A stretch of DNA of 64,000 nt from Thermothielavioides terrestris NRRL 8126. Taxonomy: Eukaryota > Ascomycota > Sordariomycetes > Sordariales > Chaetomiaceae. The notes beneath the pieces were generated by a model, which did not search any database, was not told where the DNA came from, and saw only the letters and a list, made by a program, of their open reading frames with translations. Position 1 is the first letter of the stretch. Each line of letters opens with the position of its first letter. Shown in pieces: positions 44,796-58,200 of the stretch. The stretch lies in the NCBI RefSeq assembly GCF_000226115.1, contig NC_016458.1, forward strand, positions 7,722,001 to 7,786,000, given 5' to 3'. Position numbers and translations under genes: made by a program.

Positions 44796-47700
44796 GACAA
44801 CGCTGTTTAGTATAGTAGGATAGCGAGCGTTGAATATTATAGACCGACCTATTAGGAGAGGTTTATATTCTATAGCGACGAACGCTTCTTGTTTAGGCTA
44901 TAAGGTGATAGTGTATATAGTCTTGACCTTATATATATAGAGAAACGTCTAGGTATATATAGCGAATAGTATATCGAATCCTCCTAGGATACTATGTAGA
45001 TTAGCGATCTTCGTACTATAATCGATAGAGGCCTAATATAGATCTAGGAAGTTGGCTCCTAATAGGAGGTTGGTAAGTAGCTTATCTACTACCTAGGTAG
45101 ACCGAGTGAACTTGAGGAGGGCTAGGCCAATAGTGGTGACGCCTAGTAGATAAATGACGAAGGTCGCCTATTAGGTAGGCGAGGTCTTTCTAATGCTATA
45201 AATTTAGTTATTATAGTGCTTAATCGAATACTCGAGGGTGCTTAGGAAGGTCTTGTCGATGATCGAATGGCTAACGCCTAGATCGAGGTAAACTTCTAGG
45301 TCCTTATAGTTAGGCTAAGCGTAGACCTTGATACGTAAGTATATATAGGTGCTATATAGGCTATCGATGCCTAAGTCGGCTACTTTAAGGGCCTTTTAGA
45401 CTTCTAGGTTGGTAGCGAAGTTCACTGTAGGGCTAGAGCCTTTAGCGAGTAGGATATCGTCTTTGGAGACGTTGTCGATAACTGCGGTTGCCTGTTCTAA
45501 GCATTTGATAGAGCTAGAAGTAGCTACTAAATAGACCTTTAGGTATTTAAAGAGCTAGTTCTAAGAATTAAATAGGGTATCGCAATATCTATAGGTTCGA
45601 CGGCCTAGGTTGGCCTAATTGGCTCGATAGCGGCGAACGCTCTTAGGAACGATTGTCTTACTATAGGCGTAGATATACGCGTTGGTGGTAGGAACTATGT
45701 TGAATGTCTAATAGCATTTGTAATAGGTTAACTTTGAATTATAAGCTATATAAGCGATATTCGATTTATTAGTGCTATTGGAAATAGATAACTTACGATT
45801 GGCCTTAGCTTCGTTATTAGCTTCTAAATTAGATAACGTCTTCGAATTAGCGTTGTTAATAAGGTATCTTGGTCTTAGGCTCGATCGTTATACTTAGAAT
45901 TGTAGTTATCTAGGCGATATTTACCGCCTTGATTGTGATCTCGGTTATAGCGGTCATCGTTGTAGTTCCAACGATCGTCGCTATAGCGATTAGTATATCT
46001 AGAGAGCTTTTTATTAGACTTAGTATTGTTGGAAATAGTAGATTTGCTAGTAAGCGAAGACTTCTTCAACTCTAGGAACTTATCGCAAGCTATAGTAATA
46101 AGTGTAGGCTATACTTCTATAATCTTATATATATAGCGTGCTAGAGTGTACTTTGTCTTAGGCTATAGAAGAAAAGATATAATAGTCGAATCTAAATGGT
46201 TATAAATAGTGCCTATAGCATTATACTAGTTTCAATTGTTATAATTGATCTAGCCTACTATATATATAAAATGCAACTTCTTCTAGAAAAAGTTCATTAG
46301 GGCGTTGGGGTTCTTTATAATATACCTAATAGTTAACTATCCTTAGTTGAATTTGTCGATAGCTATTTAGTGATCTATTGTAAAACGCTCTATTAATTGA
46401 TCAAAGATTATATAAAGGCCTATTTAATGCTACTATAAGCGCTCCTATATAGTAACTTCACTGTTCTACTAGAGAAGGGCTTAGCCAGTAAGAACTATAG
46501 GTAGGAGATATAAGATTTGCTAAGCTATATTGTAGCTAGTGTCGGGGTCCTCTAGAAAGGTGGATAAACGCTAGATAAAGCAGTAGATATTAGTAAAAAT
46601 CACGTTTTTACTATTTATAATAATGCCTATATCGTTAGGGTCCTTGTAACTAGGATTGAAAGTACTAATGTTATTGTATTTAATCTTAAAGGTAGAGATA
46701 GATTAGCTACCTTTAGTACCTATAGTATCGTAAAAGTGCTCTTAGTAGCTATAGTTTAGAGGTGATGGGAAAGGTAGGCGGTTGTTGTTTAGGCGGCTAT
46801 TTGGATAGCGCTCCCTATTACTATCGTCTAGGTCGCTTAGGTCGTTCGGATTATAGCCGCTAGCGCTAGGGGGCCGCCTAAGAAGTAATATAGCCTAACG
46901 TTGGCTATCCTAAGGTAGTTCGCCTTGGCGAGGGTCGCCCTAGGGCGACTTAGCCTAGTGTAGGTTACTACAAGGCGATATAGCCTAGCGCTAGCCGCTT
47001 AAGTACAAATTATTGGGGTATATGATATAGGCTTAGCGTACTAGTGGTATATCTATAGCTAGGTTATAAGCTATACCGATATCGACGCCCTCTAGAGGAA
47101 TAGGAAAGGCGGTCTATATACAAGGTTGAGTAGGCTAGACTAGGGGAGGTGTATAGAGGCTCTTTATTAGAGAAGCTACTATTGCTATTGAATGGCGGCT
47201 CCGAATTAAAGGGGTATATAGCTAAGGCTCTATAGTCGATATAAAAGCAGCTAGTGGAGGCTCTTTAGCTAGCCTAGGATTAGCCGATTGGTCTTTGGTA
47301 GCTAACTAAGCGATAGCGTTATCGATTTTGTTTAACCGATTATCTGTATTACATATATACTATATAAGGAGCTTCTCTTAATACTAGACCTATTGGACGA
47401 CCTCGCTAGTCTAAGTAGTAGCTACCTAAAGTTGACCTATAACCTCTAGTAGGTCCTTGAAACGATTATAAAAGTTCGTTAACCTATTGAGTATAGGTCG
47501 AATCTTAGCAACGTTAGCCTAAAGTTGATTAACTATAGTAATAATGCTCTTGAGCAAAGTAGTATATTTGCTAATAGTCTAGTTGAACTACTTGACAAAA
47601 GGCTGATTAGTACCGACCTTAATGTACTCTAGAAGGTTCGAAATATCTTTAGCTTCTTTGGGGTCGCTTTAGGTATCTTCGAAGGATAGTTTATTACCTA

Positions 47701-48376
47701 GTTATATATCGTTATAATTATCTTAGCTAATATCGATATTGCAATAAGTACGCTCTTAGAGAGTAAATGGCTCCAAAGCTAGAGGAATAAAGCCTTTATA
47801 CAAGGTATATAACGTCTTCTTAATCTTCTTAGATATAGCAGCGTTATACTTAGAGAGTTGCTTAGCTGGCGAGGAGGCGTGAGAACGAGTATTATAGCTA
47901 TAATCAGCTATTTTGACTATCGCCTTAGTTCAAACTATAGAAGTTAGGTCGAATAGGTATATCATTGACTGGTTTAATCGGCTAATTGAGGTCGATTAAG
48001 GATAGTCGACAAGGGCCTACTAAAAGGTTTGTCGAAGGGCTAAAGAAGAAGAAGGCGTTCTAATCGCTATTGGCCGTCGCCGCTATATGAGAAGAACTAG
48101 ATAGTTGATTGGCTACTACTATTAGCGACGCTATTGGCGATCGCTACTATATAGATTGATCGATCGATAGCTAAAGATCGTAATCGCTATTAGTAGAACC
48201 GCTATATGATTAAGGCTCTTTGACTGAACCGTTGTTCGAAGGTAGAATACTTCCAACGCTGTCGACCTCGTCAAGTTGCTACGCGAAGAAAGCGGTAGTT
48301 CAACTAGCTACTACTATCGGCAAGGCCGCTATATAAGCTAGTCAATTAATAACGATAAAAGAATAATTAGGTCAAT

Positions 48377-48398
48377 GATCTTAAAGTCGTAGTTACCA
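48377..48398 (-). other. tRNA-type primer-binding site of element B
   Basis: The minus strand reads TGGTAACTACGACTTTAAG two bases after the 5' LTR. The TGG fits the CCA end of a tRNA. I cannot name the tRNA. Confidence 0.5.
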
Positions 48399-48400
48399 CT

Positions 48401-48589
48401 TGATATAAAGAAGTACTATAGATATATAGAATAATAAGATGTCGATTAATGATAGTAGTAGATCAGAGATCTAAGCGGCAGTACACTAAGAAATATATAC
48501 CTATAGGGCAGAACACGTGTATACACCCCGCCTACCCGATCGGGCCTAGCGTTGTAAACTCTACAACGTAGGGCGCAGGGCACCCTTAT
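48401..48589 (-). repeat. Element B 5' LTR, first segment (split by element C)
   Basis: It aligns with 32541-32790 up to CACCCTTAT and resumes at 59174 with CTTATCTAATC. The CTTAT at the break is the duplication made by element C. Confidence 0.88.
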
Positions 48590-48836
48590 TGTTACACGCC
48601 GATGGTCCTCGGTGACCATCTAGCGGTAAACGTGTAAGGGTAAGAAAGATCAATGCCTCTCAGCCTCGTCAGCTGATAAGGCGGCACTCCTAAACACTAG
48701 TATATGTTACAAAAGTATATTGATACAGTCTCTTCCTACGAAGGGGTTCTAGGTGAGGTTCCCCTTTTTAAAGGAACGCTCGTCACCCCTGACTGTGGTA
48801 TAGTTATAGGTGCCCTTGCCACAGTTGTATATGACA
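48590..48836 (-). repeat. Element C 3' LTR (left copy)
   Basis: It begins TGTTACACGCCGATGG and ends GTATATGACA. It retains GC-rich blocks such as CCGATGGTCCTCGGTGACC. Confidence 0.9.
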
Positions 48837-48949
48837 AGTGCCTAGGGATAAGAAGAAAAAGATAGCGTCCTCGCCATCATTATAGAATTCAATATAGGAT
48901 AAAAGAGCGTATAGAAAGGGAAGAAAACTAATCTATATTATACCTTATA

Positions 48950-51220
48950 TAGGTTTTATATCCATCATCTCGTCCTATAGCAAAGCCCTCTATTGCGATA
49001 TATCTATTCATTTGTTCTACTTATCGAGATCGACTATACTATCACTAGTATAAAGGTCGTCTCTTCCGACCTTAGAGGCCTTTATTGCTACCTTACGTTC
49101 AACGGAAGTAGGCGTCTTCTTAAGCTTCTTAGGAGGATATATCAGCGTCTCCTATACCTTGTCGTCAATGGTTACTTTACGCTAGTGTTTAGTAGCGGTG
49201 ACTTCGACCGTTTTAGTTCCCAACGTTGAATAGGTACTCTTATTATACTAGCTTTATAGCGTCTTAGCTAATGTCGTCGATATAACTAGCGGTATAGCTT
49301 TGGCAATAGGTACCTTGGTAGACGTTCTCTAGGCGGGTAGCTATATGGTTTTAATAGAGTATATAGCTATTATAGTTGTAGCTTAGCTAATCTTAGGTAC
49401 TAGTTCTTAGTACTTATTGAGCTAGACGATCGTAATAGTTTGTCTTACAATTTCTATCTCGCTAGGAATTACGCCTAATACAATTGTATAGGCCTCGAAG
49501 ATTATTGTATAACGCTTAAGGTCTTATATATACTTCGACAAATTTATATAAATAATATCTCGTATATCGGAGGTTATATATATAATTGTATCGACGTCTT
49601 TATAAAGTGTATTGTCTATACGACGGAGTTCTATTATAGTCTTATTATAGGCTTGCTATATATCGTTGATCTTCTCAATCTAATGATAGTATATTTTATC
49701 TAAGTCGGCCTAGAAGGCAAAGGTATCTAGCTCTATATATCTAGCGTTCCTATTTACATTTGTAACGCCAATACGTCTTATAGATTCTATAGCGACGTTC
49801 TCAACTTCCTTGATATACACTTAGTACTTTTATACAAAATATAATAGGTCTTTGGTAAACGCCTATACGGTCTTTATATTAGCTTAGAGGGATTTGATAG
49901 TAGCATCGTTCGTAGTAACTATATAACCGGCACCGCTTGCTATATCTATAGCTTTAGCGTTGTTATAGTATACTAGGCCGAGCTCTATTAATATCACGTT
50001 GATAGACGGGTTACCCTCCCCTTTAGGCGATATATACTATAAAGCGAAGATCTCGATAGCGGTTGATATATAGCTTGTAGTTACTATTCTAGTCTCCTAG
50101 AACTCCTTAAAGGCCTTTTTAACTATACCTTTAATCCTATAGACGTACAAATTGTAAGTGAAGCTAGCTAGTTTATTATTAAAATCTTTTTTTAGGACTA
50201 TACAATAGAATCTAGTGAACTACGTTATAAATTTAGCTATATATTCTTCGTTATAGCCGAAGTCTATACGTATATAGGCGAGTACCTCGCTTATAGTAGC
50301 GATATACTTGTTTATAGCTTTCGTAGAGCGATAGGAATAACCTTAGGATATATAGGTCTCTTATAGCTCTAGAATACGATATAGCTCTATAGCTACGTCC
50401 TCTTCGTCGTTTATATAATTAGCCTCATCGTTGTCTAAGGTATCCTAGTCGTTATCGCTTACAACTACTTTGTTATCGGATACAATATATATAGCTTACT
50501 AAGGCTCTTTACGCTATATATAGGCGATTGCGACGTTATCGATAATAGGGTACTAGATCCTAGGTATACGTTAGAGGGGTTGTTCTCCTTCTATATACTT
50601 ATAAGTGAGAAGAGCGTCGAGGTGCTCTTATACTATATCGCTGTCTAACGCTTCTTTATAGTCCTCAGTAACTTTAGGCTCGTCGTCTAAAATGACAATA
50701 GGGCCTAAGATAGCGGCTTACTCCTATTCCTTATATACGGTTTCCAAACTGTTTTAGATCGCTCTAGCTATATTAGCTTTCTTAGTAGCTATCATTTCGT
50801 TGTTATAGGCAGCTCTAGTAGCGACGTCCTTAGCTATAGCCTAGTGGGATATATATACTTCTATAATGTACAAGGGGGTATCGACTATGTTGATGACTTT
50901 CTTCGTAGTACCTCCCACTTACTTTGTAGCGAGGCGAGCGCTCTCTCTTTTTTAGGTACCAATAGTATAGGTTTTAGCGAGAGTCTTTTATATATAGGGA
51001 GGCATTCTATATACAACGAAGGCTAGTTAGGTGTCTCCCTTAGTAATATCGATATAATTGTATTTAAACGCTTTGCTATTCGATAACGTTAGCGAGCTAA
51101 GAGAATCGACTATATAGTCGCCTTTGTCAATGACGTAGACACTACGAGAACGTATAGTAGATTGTTTCGAGTTGCAAATATAGTATAAGCGTATACCGAC
51201 TAATGGTAGCTTATATAAAT
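48950..51220 (-). pseudogene. Sense cargo gene of element C, unknown ~750-residue protein, RIP-degraded
   Basis: One minus-strand frame is open for about 2.2 kb except for scattered TAA/TAG at likely Gln/Trp codons. Protein-like segments include SRSVYVIDKGDYIVDSLSSL, KYNYIDITKGDT, KRERARLATK, YKEALDSDIV, VVVSDND, IDFGYNEEYIAKFIT, a helical KEVENVAIESIRRIGVTNVN / EKINDI region and a Lys-rich C-terminus. I do not recognise a domain; it is not RT, integrase or an obvious envelope protein. It is separated from pol by a CT-rich leader, so it may have had its own promoter. The start is unclear because ATG may have become ATA. Confidence 0.5.
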
Positions 51221-51239
51221 ATATATAGCTTAGTAATAA

Positions 51240-51830
51240 GAAGGTTTAACGATCGATTGTATAGCGAATGTAAATAACTATAATAAGGAATTGTTAAAGA
51301 AGATAGATACGTTGAGGTTAATATATAAAAAGAAAGGAAATTATAGTAGCCTACGTTGGGCCGTTCTAGAAGTAAATAAAAACAATAGCGCAATGCCTAT
51401 AGCCGATAAACGGTATTACTATCTAGCGGTAGCCGAAGAATAGAACATTGTGCCCTCAAGGCTCGAAGCCCTATACCTTTATAGTAATAAAATAGCTTTC
51501 CTTGATTATTTATAGGTCAAGGTTAATAGTGAATCTAGATATAGAAAAACTGGAATAAGTAAAGTGCTTGACGAACTGAATGACTATAGTTTTATAACTG
51601 AAAGCGTTAATAATGTCCAAGTAAAGGGTAAGGAGAAGAAAAATCAGGGGATCTATAAGATAGAGGACGGCGCTTATATATCTGGTGGCGGTATAGCGGT
51701 GATAAATATACTGAAGTGAACGTATTCTAATAAGGAAAGTATAATCGAACGAAAGGAAGAGAGGGAAATAAGAAAGAAGGAAGAAGAAAGTCAATAATAG
51801 TATAGCTGTCAATAGTCATTGCCCTTCCTC
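51240..51830 (-). promoter_or_regulatory. CT-rich promoter/leader-like segment upstream of the element C cargo gene
   Basis: On the minus strand this stretch is very rich in C and T (around 51730-51800 and 51500-51600), unlike the flanking coding-like DNA, and lies immediately before the cargo frame. It resembles the leader of filamentous fungal genes and parallels the module in element A. It is inferred from composition. Confidence 0.45.
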
Positions 51831-51879
51831 CGTAGTAGCTCGACGACAACTCGGTTCTAGGATCGAGGAATCTCCTTTA

Positions 51880-54800
51880 CTTTCTTCTATTCTTTGATAG
51901 CGATGCCTTTGTTATAGTGTTCCTTCTCCTAGTCGATAAGGTACGCCTTTTTGTACTCCTTGACAAGTTCCCTAGCATCGTCAATAAGCTAGATATATAG
52001 GATCTACTAGTCGTCTTTGGCGGTAAATCCTTTCTATTATACCAGATACTCGACTTTAGGTCTCCAGTTCCTCTAAGTGATACGCTATTATACGATTCTC
52101 TCGACTTTCTAGTGCTCGTTTCTATCAACGATTATAGAGCTAGAGGGTTCTATATTATAGCCAAAGGGGTCTTTCCCTTAATCTAGCTTCTATAACTAGG
52201 AAACTGAAACTATAGGATAGACTTTCTAATTGGCTAAGAAGTCAAGTTCGTAGATGTTTCTATCGATTTTATAGACAATCTTAAATAGTTTTGCCTACTA
52301 TAGTGACTACTTTCGTTTAGGCTTTCTTAGGAGATAGTATCCGTTGTATAGTCGTAGGTAAACGGTATCTCCTACTTTGAACTCAGTAGGCGTATACTTA
52401 TCGTTGTAATACATTTTTATAATAGCGTCTATATAATCGATCTATTCTACTACTTCCTCCTAGTACTATTGTCTAAGGATATTGATAGCTTTGGCGGAGG
52501 CAACGGTGCCCTTCTTACAGTGAAGTATATCTAGGATAGAGCGTAGTTTAAAGCTATATACCAACTTGTTTAGCGATCTTCTAATAGTGATTACAAATAT
52601 ATTATTAAGGTTGTACTACAATATAGAGAGAAGTAGAGGCTATAGTATTCCTAGTTTTTCTATAGCTTCTATACGAATAGCGATTTCTATTGTCTAGTTC
52701 GTCTTTTCTAACTAACTGTCTATCTAGGGATAATAGGCTGTCGAGAAAAGGAGGCTAACGCCTAGGATATAAAAGATTTCTTTCTATAGGTCAGAGGTAA
52801 ACTTAGTATCTTAGTCGCTAATAATTTACGCTAAGAGTCCCTAATTCGTATATATCAATGCTCTAAGAATTATAATGGCCTATTCTTCTATTAACATTTT
52901 GTCGTTTCTAGCTATAAGAAGCTTCTTCTTATTAAACTTATAGGTAATAGTATATATAGCGTTGAGAATTAGGTACTTCTTTATTGACTACGATATCCCT
53001 TTAGAGGGTATAGTAGGTAAACCGACGATAAAATCTATAGTAATGGTGTAGAAAGGCTATAGCGGTGTCCAAATTGGCTAAAGGTCTTTAAGCTTCAGTT
53101 CTCTCAAGGTCTAGTTCTCTTTATATATAGGGCAGTGCCGAACGTACTTATATACTATCTAGCGCTTTCAGTTAAACGCGAATATTAAGAGGTTCACTAT
53201 TATATTGTCTATATCGAAGTGGTGAGTATTATTGTATACAACGGTAAAAATGTCTTTGATATAGCTACTAAGGATATAAAGCTTCCTTACTCCTTTGCGG
53301 TCGACGTAGTAGAGGAGACCGTCCTTTAGTTTATAAAGTCTAAGCTATAGCTTTCGATACTACTTTCTTTATAGCTCTTCTTCTCGCTTTTTATATTCTC
53401 TCTGCTTAACGATCTTCTTAGCTCGGTCTTCTATATTGTAGAGACTCCTAATGATCTTATTATATTGGTAGTCGTTGGGGTAAACTATAGTTAGCTTAGC
53501 TTTGAACTCATTACTAATGACTAGCTCAAAGGTACTAGTGTCTATAGTGTAGTATTCCTTAGTATCGATCTAGGTAGTAGACTAAATGTCCTCTAGTTCG
53601 TTAGTAGCGTCTTAGGTTTCGTTAGAAGTGTCCTCCTCGAAGGTCGGTAAACGTAATAAGGCGTCTAGTACAACGTTGAGCTTTCCTAGTATATAGAAAA
53701 TGTTAAGGTCGAACTAGGATAGCTAGTTTATAGCGTTAACGAGCTTTAGGTTAGCCTTTGCGAGGTCTATAGTAGTGAGAGACATATACTTTACAATGCC
53801 TTTGGTCGCTATATAGTCTATTAGGATGTTTATAGGGTATTAGTTTAACTATACTATTTTCTAGAGCTTCTTAACTACCTATACAACAATAGCGACTTCT
53901 ACTTCTATACTTTTATACTTCCTTTCTATATTAGAAGTTAGACGAGACAAGAATATAATAGGCTAGATCTTACTACTTAGGATGTCTTAGCTAGAGATAC
54001 TAGTGCTATCCTATTCGCTATAGAGCTAAAAGACGATTGTTCTATATTCTTTACCGCTTATATCGAGCTTAATAAACAACAGTTTATTAGGACGGTAATA
54101 ATATAGGAAGTACTGCTTATATAGATATTCCTATAGTAACCTAAAGGACTTTAGTTCTATTAGCGTAAACTCAAATTTGGCGTTCAAGGTGAATATCTTC
54201 CTAGTGTTCTTCGACTTAGCGACGGGAAGGTCTCCGCTTACTCTCCTTTAGGCAAGGAGTTTAGTTTTATAGTCCTATAGAGGCTATACTTTCGCTATAT
54301 ACTATAGGATGCCTTTACGTAGCTATCTAGCTATACCAAGGTATTGCTCTAAGGTCTTAAGGGTATTAGGGAACTTAAGTTTCTTAAATATAGCGATCCT
54401 ATCGTCTATCTTAGCTATTCCTTTGCTATTGACTATATAGCTAAGTAGTCTCATTGATAGGTAGGCTACGAAGGATTTTTCTACTGAAATATAAACGTAT
54501 ACCTTATCGAGGATATCGAGAACCGTCTTAATATACTTAAAATATTCCTCTATATTCTTATTAGCGATAATGATATCGTCGATATAGGCGTATACAAAGT
54601 ACTTATACTTATAGAATAAACAGTCTATAAAGCGCTATATAAAAGCTAGTAAGTTTTTAAATCTTATTAGTACAACGTTCAAGCGTTTTAAACCTCTAGG
54701 ACTAATAACCACTATATAGTTATAGTATTCTTCTACGATTAGAAGCTAGAAGAAGAATCTAAAGGCGTTGAATACTATAAAGATTGTATTGCCTATTATT

Positions 54801-55200
54801 ATATTTATAATGTTGTCTTAGTCGAGCAATAGGTATATATCCGGTACTACCAATGTATTTAAAGGCTAGAGGTCTACTATAGCTCTGCCTTTCGTTTTTC
54901 TAACAACTGTGTAGTAGACTATAAAGACTAGGTAAACGACAGGGGTTGGCTAGTCTATAAAGTCCATCTTTCCTTATATATATAGTTTGTTGTATTCTTC
55001 GTCGACGATTGCTTGGTCTTTAGCGCTTAGCGGATAAACCTAAATAGGCTTAAGCTAATTCTACTATCCGTCGACAAGCGGAATTCTTATCTTTTGATCC
55101 TTTGGTATAGGGACAATGCTATAGTCACGGAAGACGTTATACTTATCTAGCAATGCCTTCATTTCTTCTATATATCGTCTATCCCTACTATAGATATTTA
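51880..55200 (-). pseudogene. Element C pol (RT-RNase H-integrase-chromodomain)
   Basis: Minus-strand landmarks are KTKGRAIVDLxPLNTLVVPD, VISPRGLKRLNVVLIRF, and the intact catalytic FVYAYIDDIIIANKNIEE (RT, ~54.9-54.5); an RNase H region with NIFYILGKLNVVLDAL; the integrase zinc and core region with TITIDFIVGLPTIP, IISDRDTKFTSDLQKE and YYPQIDSQLEKTNQTIEIAI (~53.1-52.6); GDTVYLRLYNGYYLL; and a chromodomain-like ERIVQYRITxRNWRPKVEYL tail. RT retains the DD pair, so this copy is less damaged at that site than A or B. Confidence 0.82.
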
Positions 55201-55209
55201 CCCCTACTA

Positions 55210-58200
55210 CTAACTTGATATATAGGATATCGTCTAGTCTCTCGATACTATAGGATAGTGTATAGAACTCTTACTTAGTAGGTAGCTTATACTTATCCTC
55301 TATCAATATCTCTATCATTGGTTCTTTACTACTAGGCTCCTATTATATAGTTATTATTATCTATATATATTTATCGTCTATAACGTTATCCTAGGTCTAT
55401 TGTATAAGGTTCTATACTATTGCCTAGATGTCCTCCTCTAGGCTATACTAAAGAAGGTGTTCAATATACTATCCTTCGACAATAGTGATTGGGCGAGCGG
55501 TATTGTTCTTTACAATGGCTTAGTGTATACTCTTCGCGTCTACGATAGTGTCTAGTATACCCTCGATGTATAAAGCGAAGTAGAGCTCGCGTTTCTAGCT
55601 ACCTAGATTATTGTTATTAGTGTCTATAGGCTTGAACATAGTCTCGATTAGGTATTCTATTATAGGTACGATCGTTATAGTATTTACAGCTTTCACCTTT
55701 TAGATTATTCTTTTCTGTTCTATATATACTTTCACCTTTATATTGTAAATAGACTAGAAGTAACAGATAGATGTATTGAGGTTAATCTTTACTCTATTAC
55801 AGAGTATAAAGTTAGTTCTAATCAATAATTTCGCTCTTAAGCCTTCAATAACGTTGGCTATTATAGTAAAGTGACTATCTACGTTGGTACTATAGACGAT
55901 TCCTTGGATATAGAAGTCAAACTCGACTTGCTTCTTGACTTTGGTATAGGCTCCAACGCCTTTGACAAAGTACGGCTTTACATCGATCTAGCGTAGGTTC
56001 TTAGCCTATTTGGAGATGAACTCCTTATCGACGAGGTTGGTGTTGCTGCCTATATTGAAGTAAACCTCGGTACCTAGCTCGCCTAGGTTTATACTAATGT
56101 TGATTATAAGGTATATAGCTTACTTGTCCAATGCTTTTAATAGTAGTATATATAGCTACGCTTTTACAATCTATCCTTTAGTCAATATAAAGTTTATATC
56201 CTTACTATTAAGCTCGTCCTCGTTGTTACTAAAGTTACGCTAACGGTCTGTCTAAGGTTATATAGGTCTATATTTATCTTCGTTACTATCGTCGGCTATA
56301 TATTCGAAAAGCTTATAACGTATTGCAAAGACTTTACTATAGGCGGTATATTACTAAATCTATAGGAGCTATTATAGTAGTTTATTCCAACTTAGTCTAG
56401 GCTAGCGAAAGGTATAATATAAATGGTAAGAACTATTGGCTTCCTTGTCTTCTAGCTTCTTGTCCTTGGCTTTAGTATTATATTCATCGACAAGAACGTA
56501 CCTAGTCTTCTCTAGTATCTCGTAGTAAAGGTTGGCGTCTTCGTCGTCTTCTATTACTATGATCTCGCTATAGTATAAGAAGGTACTATCTTCGAACTAC
56601 TTTTTACATATATATATCCAAATCTATTAAAGTCGTCGAGGTCGAAGTGGTCTTCCTTAGTTGCTATTGTCGCCTCTTCTCTAGCCGTTGAACAGTCTAA
56701 CTCCTTCTCTATAATCGTTGAACAGTCGGTATCCTCTTCTATATCTAGTTACACTATAGAAGTTTTAGTTACTGAATAGCTATACTTAGTCACTATCTCT
56801 ATACTAATTGTTTCTAGGTTGCTAAGGTTTGTCTTTGTCTCTTCTCTAAGGATCGTAGTATCCTCTTCTACCTTTTCTTATCTAGAAGGCTCTACTATCC
56901 TCCTAGTCGTTTCTTTGTCCTTTGTCGTTATACTCTATATCTACGTTATTAGCAATAGGACCGTGGCCGATAATATAGCCCTTGGCAACGTCTTAGCGGA
57001 GCTTGTCTTTAACGATATATACTTTGGTATTAAGGATACTAAGGAATATACCTATCTCTATAATTATATTTAGTTCGAGGTATAGCTAGCGAAGCTCTAG
57101 ATAGAGGTAGTTATATAAGTATATTAGACGTTGCTCCTTAGTAGTATCTCTCTAAATATATATATATTTAAAGTATTCTATAGTAAATTTCTAGACTAGC
57201 TTGTCTTTATAGTTGTCCTTTACGATATACTAGTTTTCATTTAGCTATTTCTCTACTTTATATCTTTTGATATTAAACTCCTTTTTCAAGCGTTTGGTCT
57301 ATACTTTTATAGATATAGTCAGTACTACCTTTTCTATAGTAGAGAGCTACTACTTATACTATTATAGCGCTAATCCTCGAAGTAGGGTCTATATCTCTAT
57401 ATATAGAGTCTCTTCTTTTACTAGGTAGTATTTAACGACCTAATCTACCTACTCAACCTAAAGGTTGACATCCCTATAGTACAGCTACTATTTATTGTAC
57501 TATAGGTCTTAGGGTTCTTTAGCCTCGTTCTCTATATCTAGCTAGAAGAGACTAGTGTCCTAAATCTTCTATTTCGACGTAGATATAGATAGTTATAAAG
57601 ACGTAGTACTTTCGTCCTTAGTTTTGGGCTAATAGTCTTCTACGCCTATAGCCCTATTCGCCTTTTCGATTATAATGTTCAAGTTCTCTATCATTCTAGC
57701 TATCTAGGTAAGAAAGTCCTATATAACGAAGGCGGCTTAGATATCTATAGCTCTAGCTACTTATTTAGAGGGTCCAGCTCCTTGTCTAGAGGGTCTAGCT
57801 ACTTGTCTATATAGTGGGCTTAGTATCTCTTAGAATAGTAAAAAGATATTAGAATCGAGCGAATTGTCTATATATTCTATTCTAGGGTTCTAGATAACTA
57901 TATCTAGTCTAGGAAGCTTAGATAGATACTAGGATAGTTGGCTAGGCGTCTATAGCGGTAGCTAGAGAACCTAGTTGAAAGCGCTAATTAGCTAAGCTAT
58001 TAGAGATAATAGGTCTTCCTCTTTAGGTTGTTGGTTCTAAGGTAGCGGATCCTACGATCCTCTTAGCGATATTTAGTAGTGTCTACTAAGATTATAGTTA
58101 CTAACGATATAGGTATTGTATCCCTATTAAAGAATAGTTGATATATCTTAGGGCTCTAGTTACTTTTAGAAGGTTAGGTTTAATAGAGTTACTAGCTAGT

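Larger units (their letters stand above)
41859..48400 (-). pseudogene. Element B gag-pol, 5' part
   Basis: The minus strand reads RT (~43.55-43.15 kb: YNKIKGYIVIDLHTLNKVIV, NYPLPL, TVIDTISFFYQFNV, LISPRRLE), the RNase H region (~42.6-42.3: LLQYNLEIYHLLGHLN), and, further 5', Arg/Asn/Asp/Tyr-rich gag-like sequence near 45.9-46.1 and 46.7-48.3 kb. A solo LTR of the A family interrupts it at 44537-44795. Stops are RIP-type. Confidence 0.72.
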
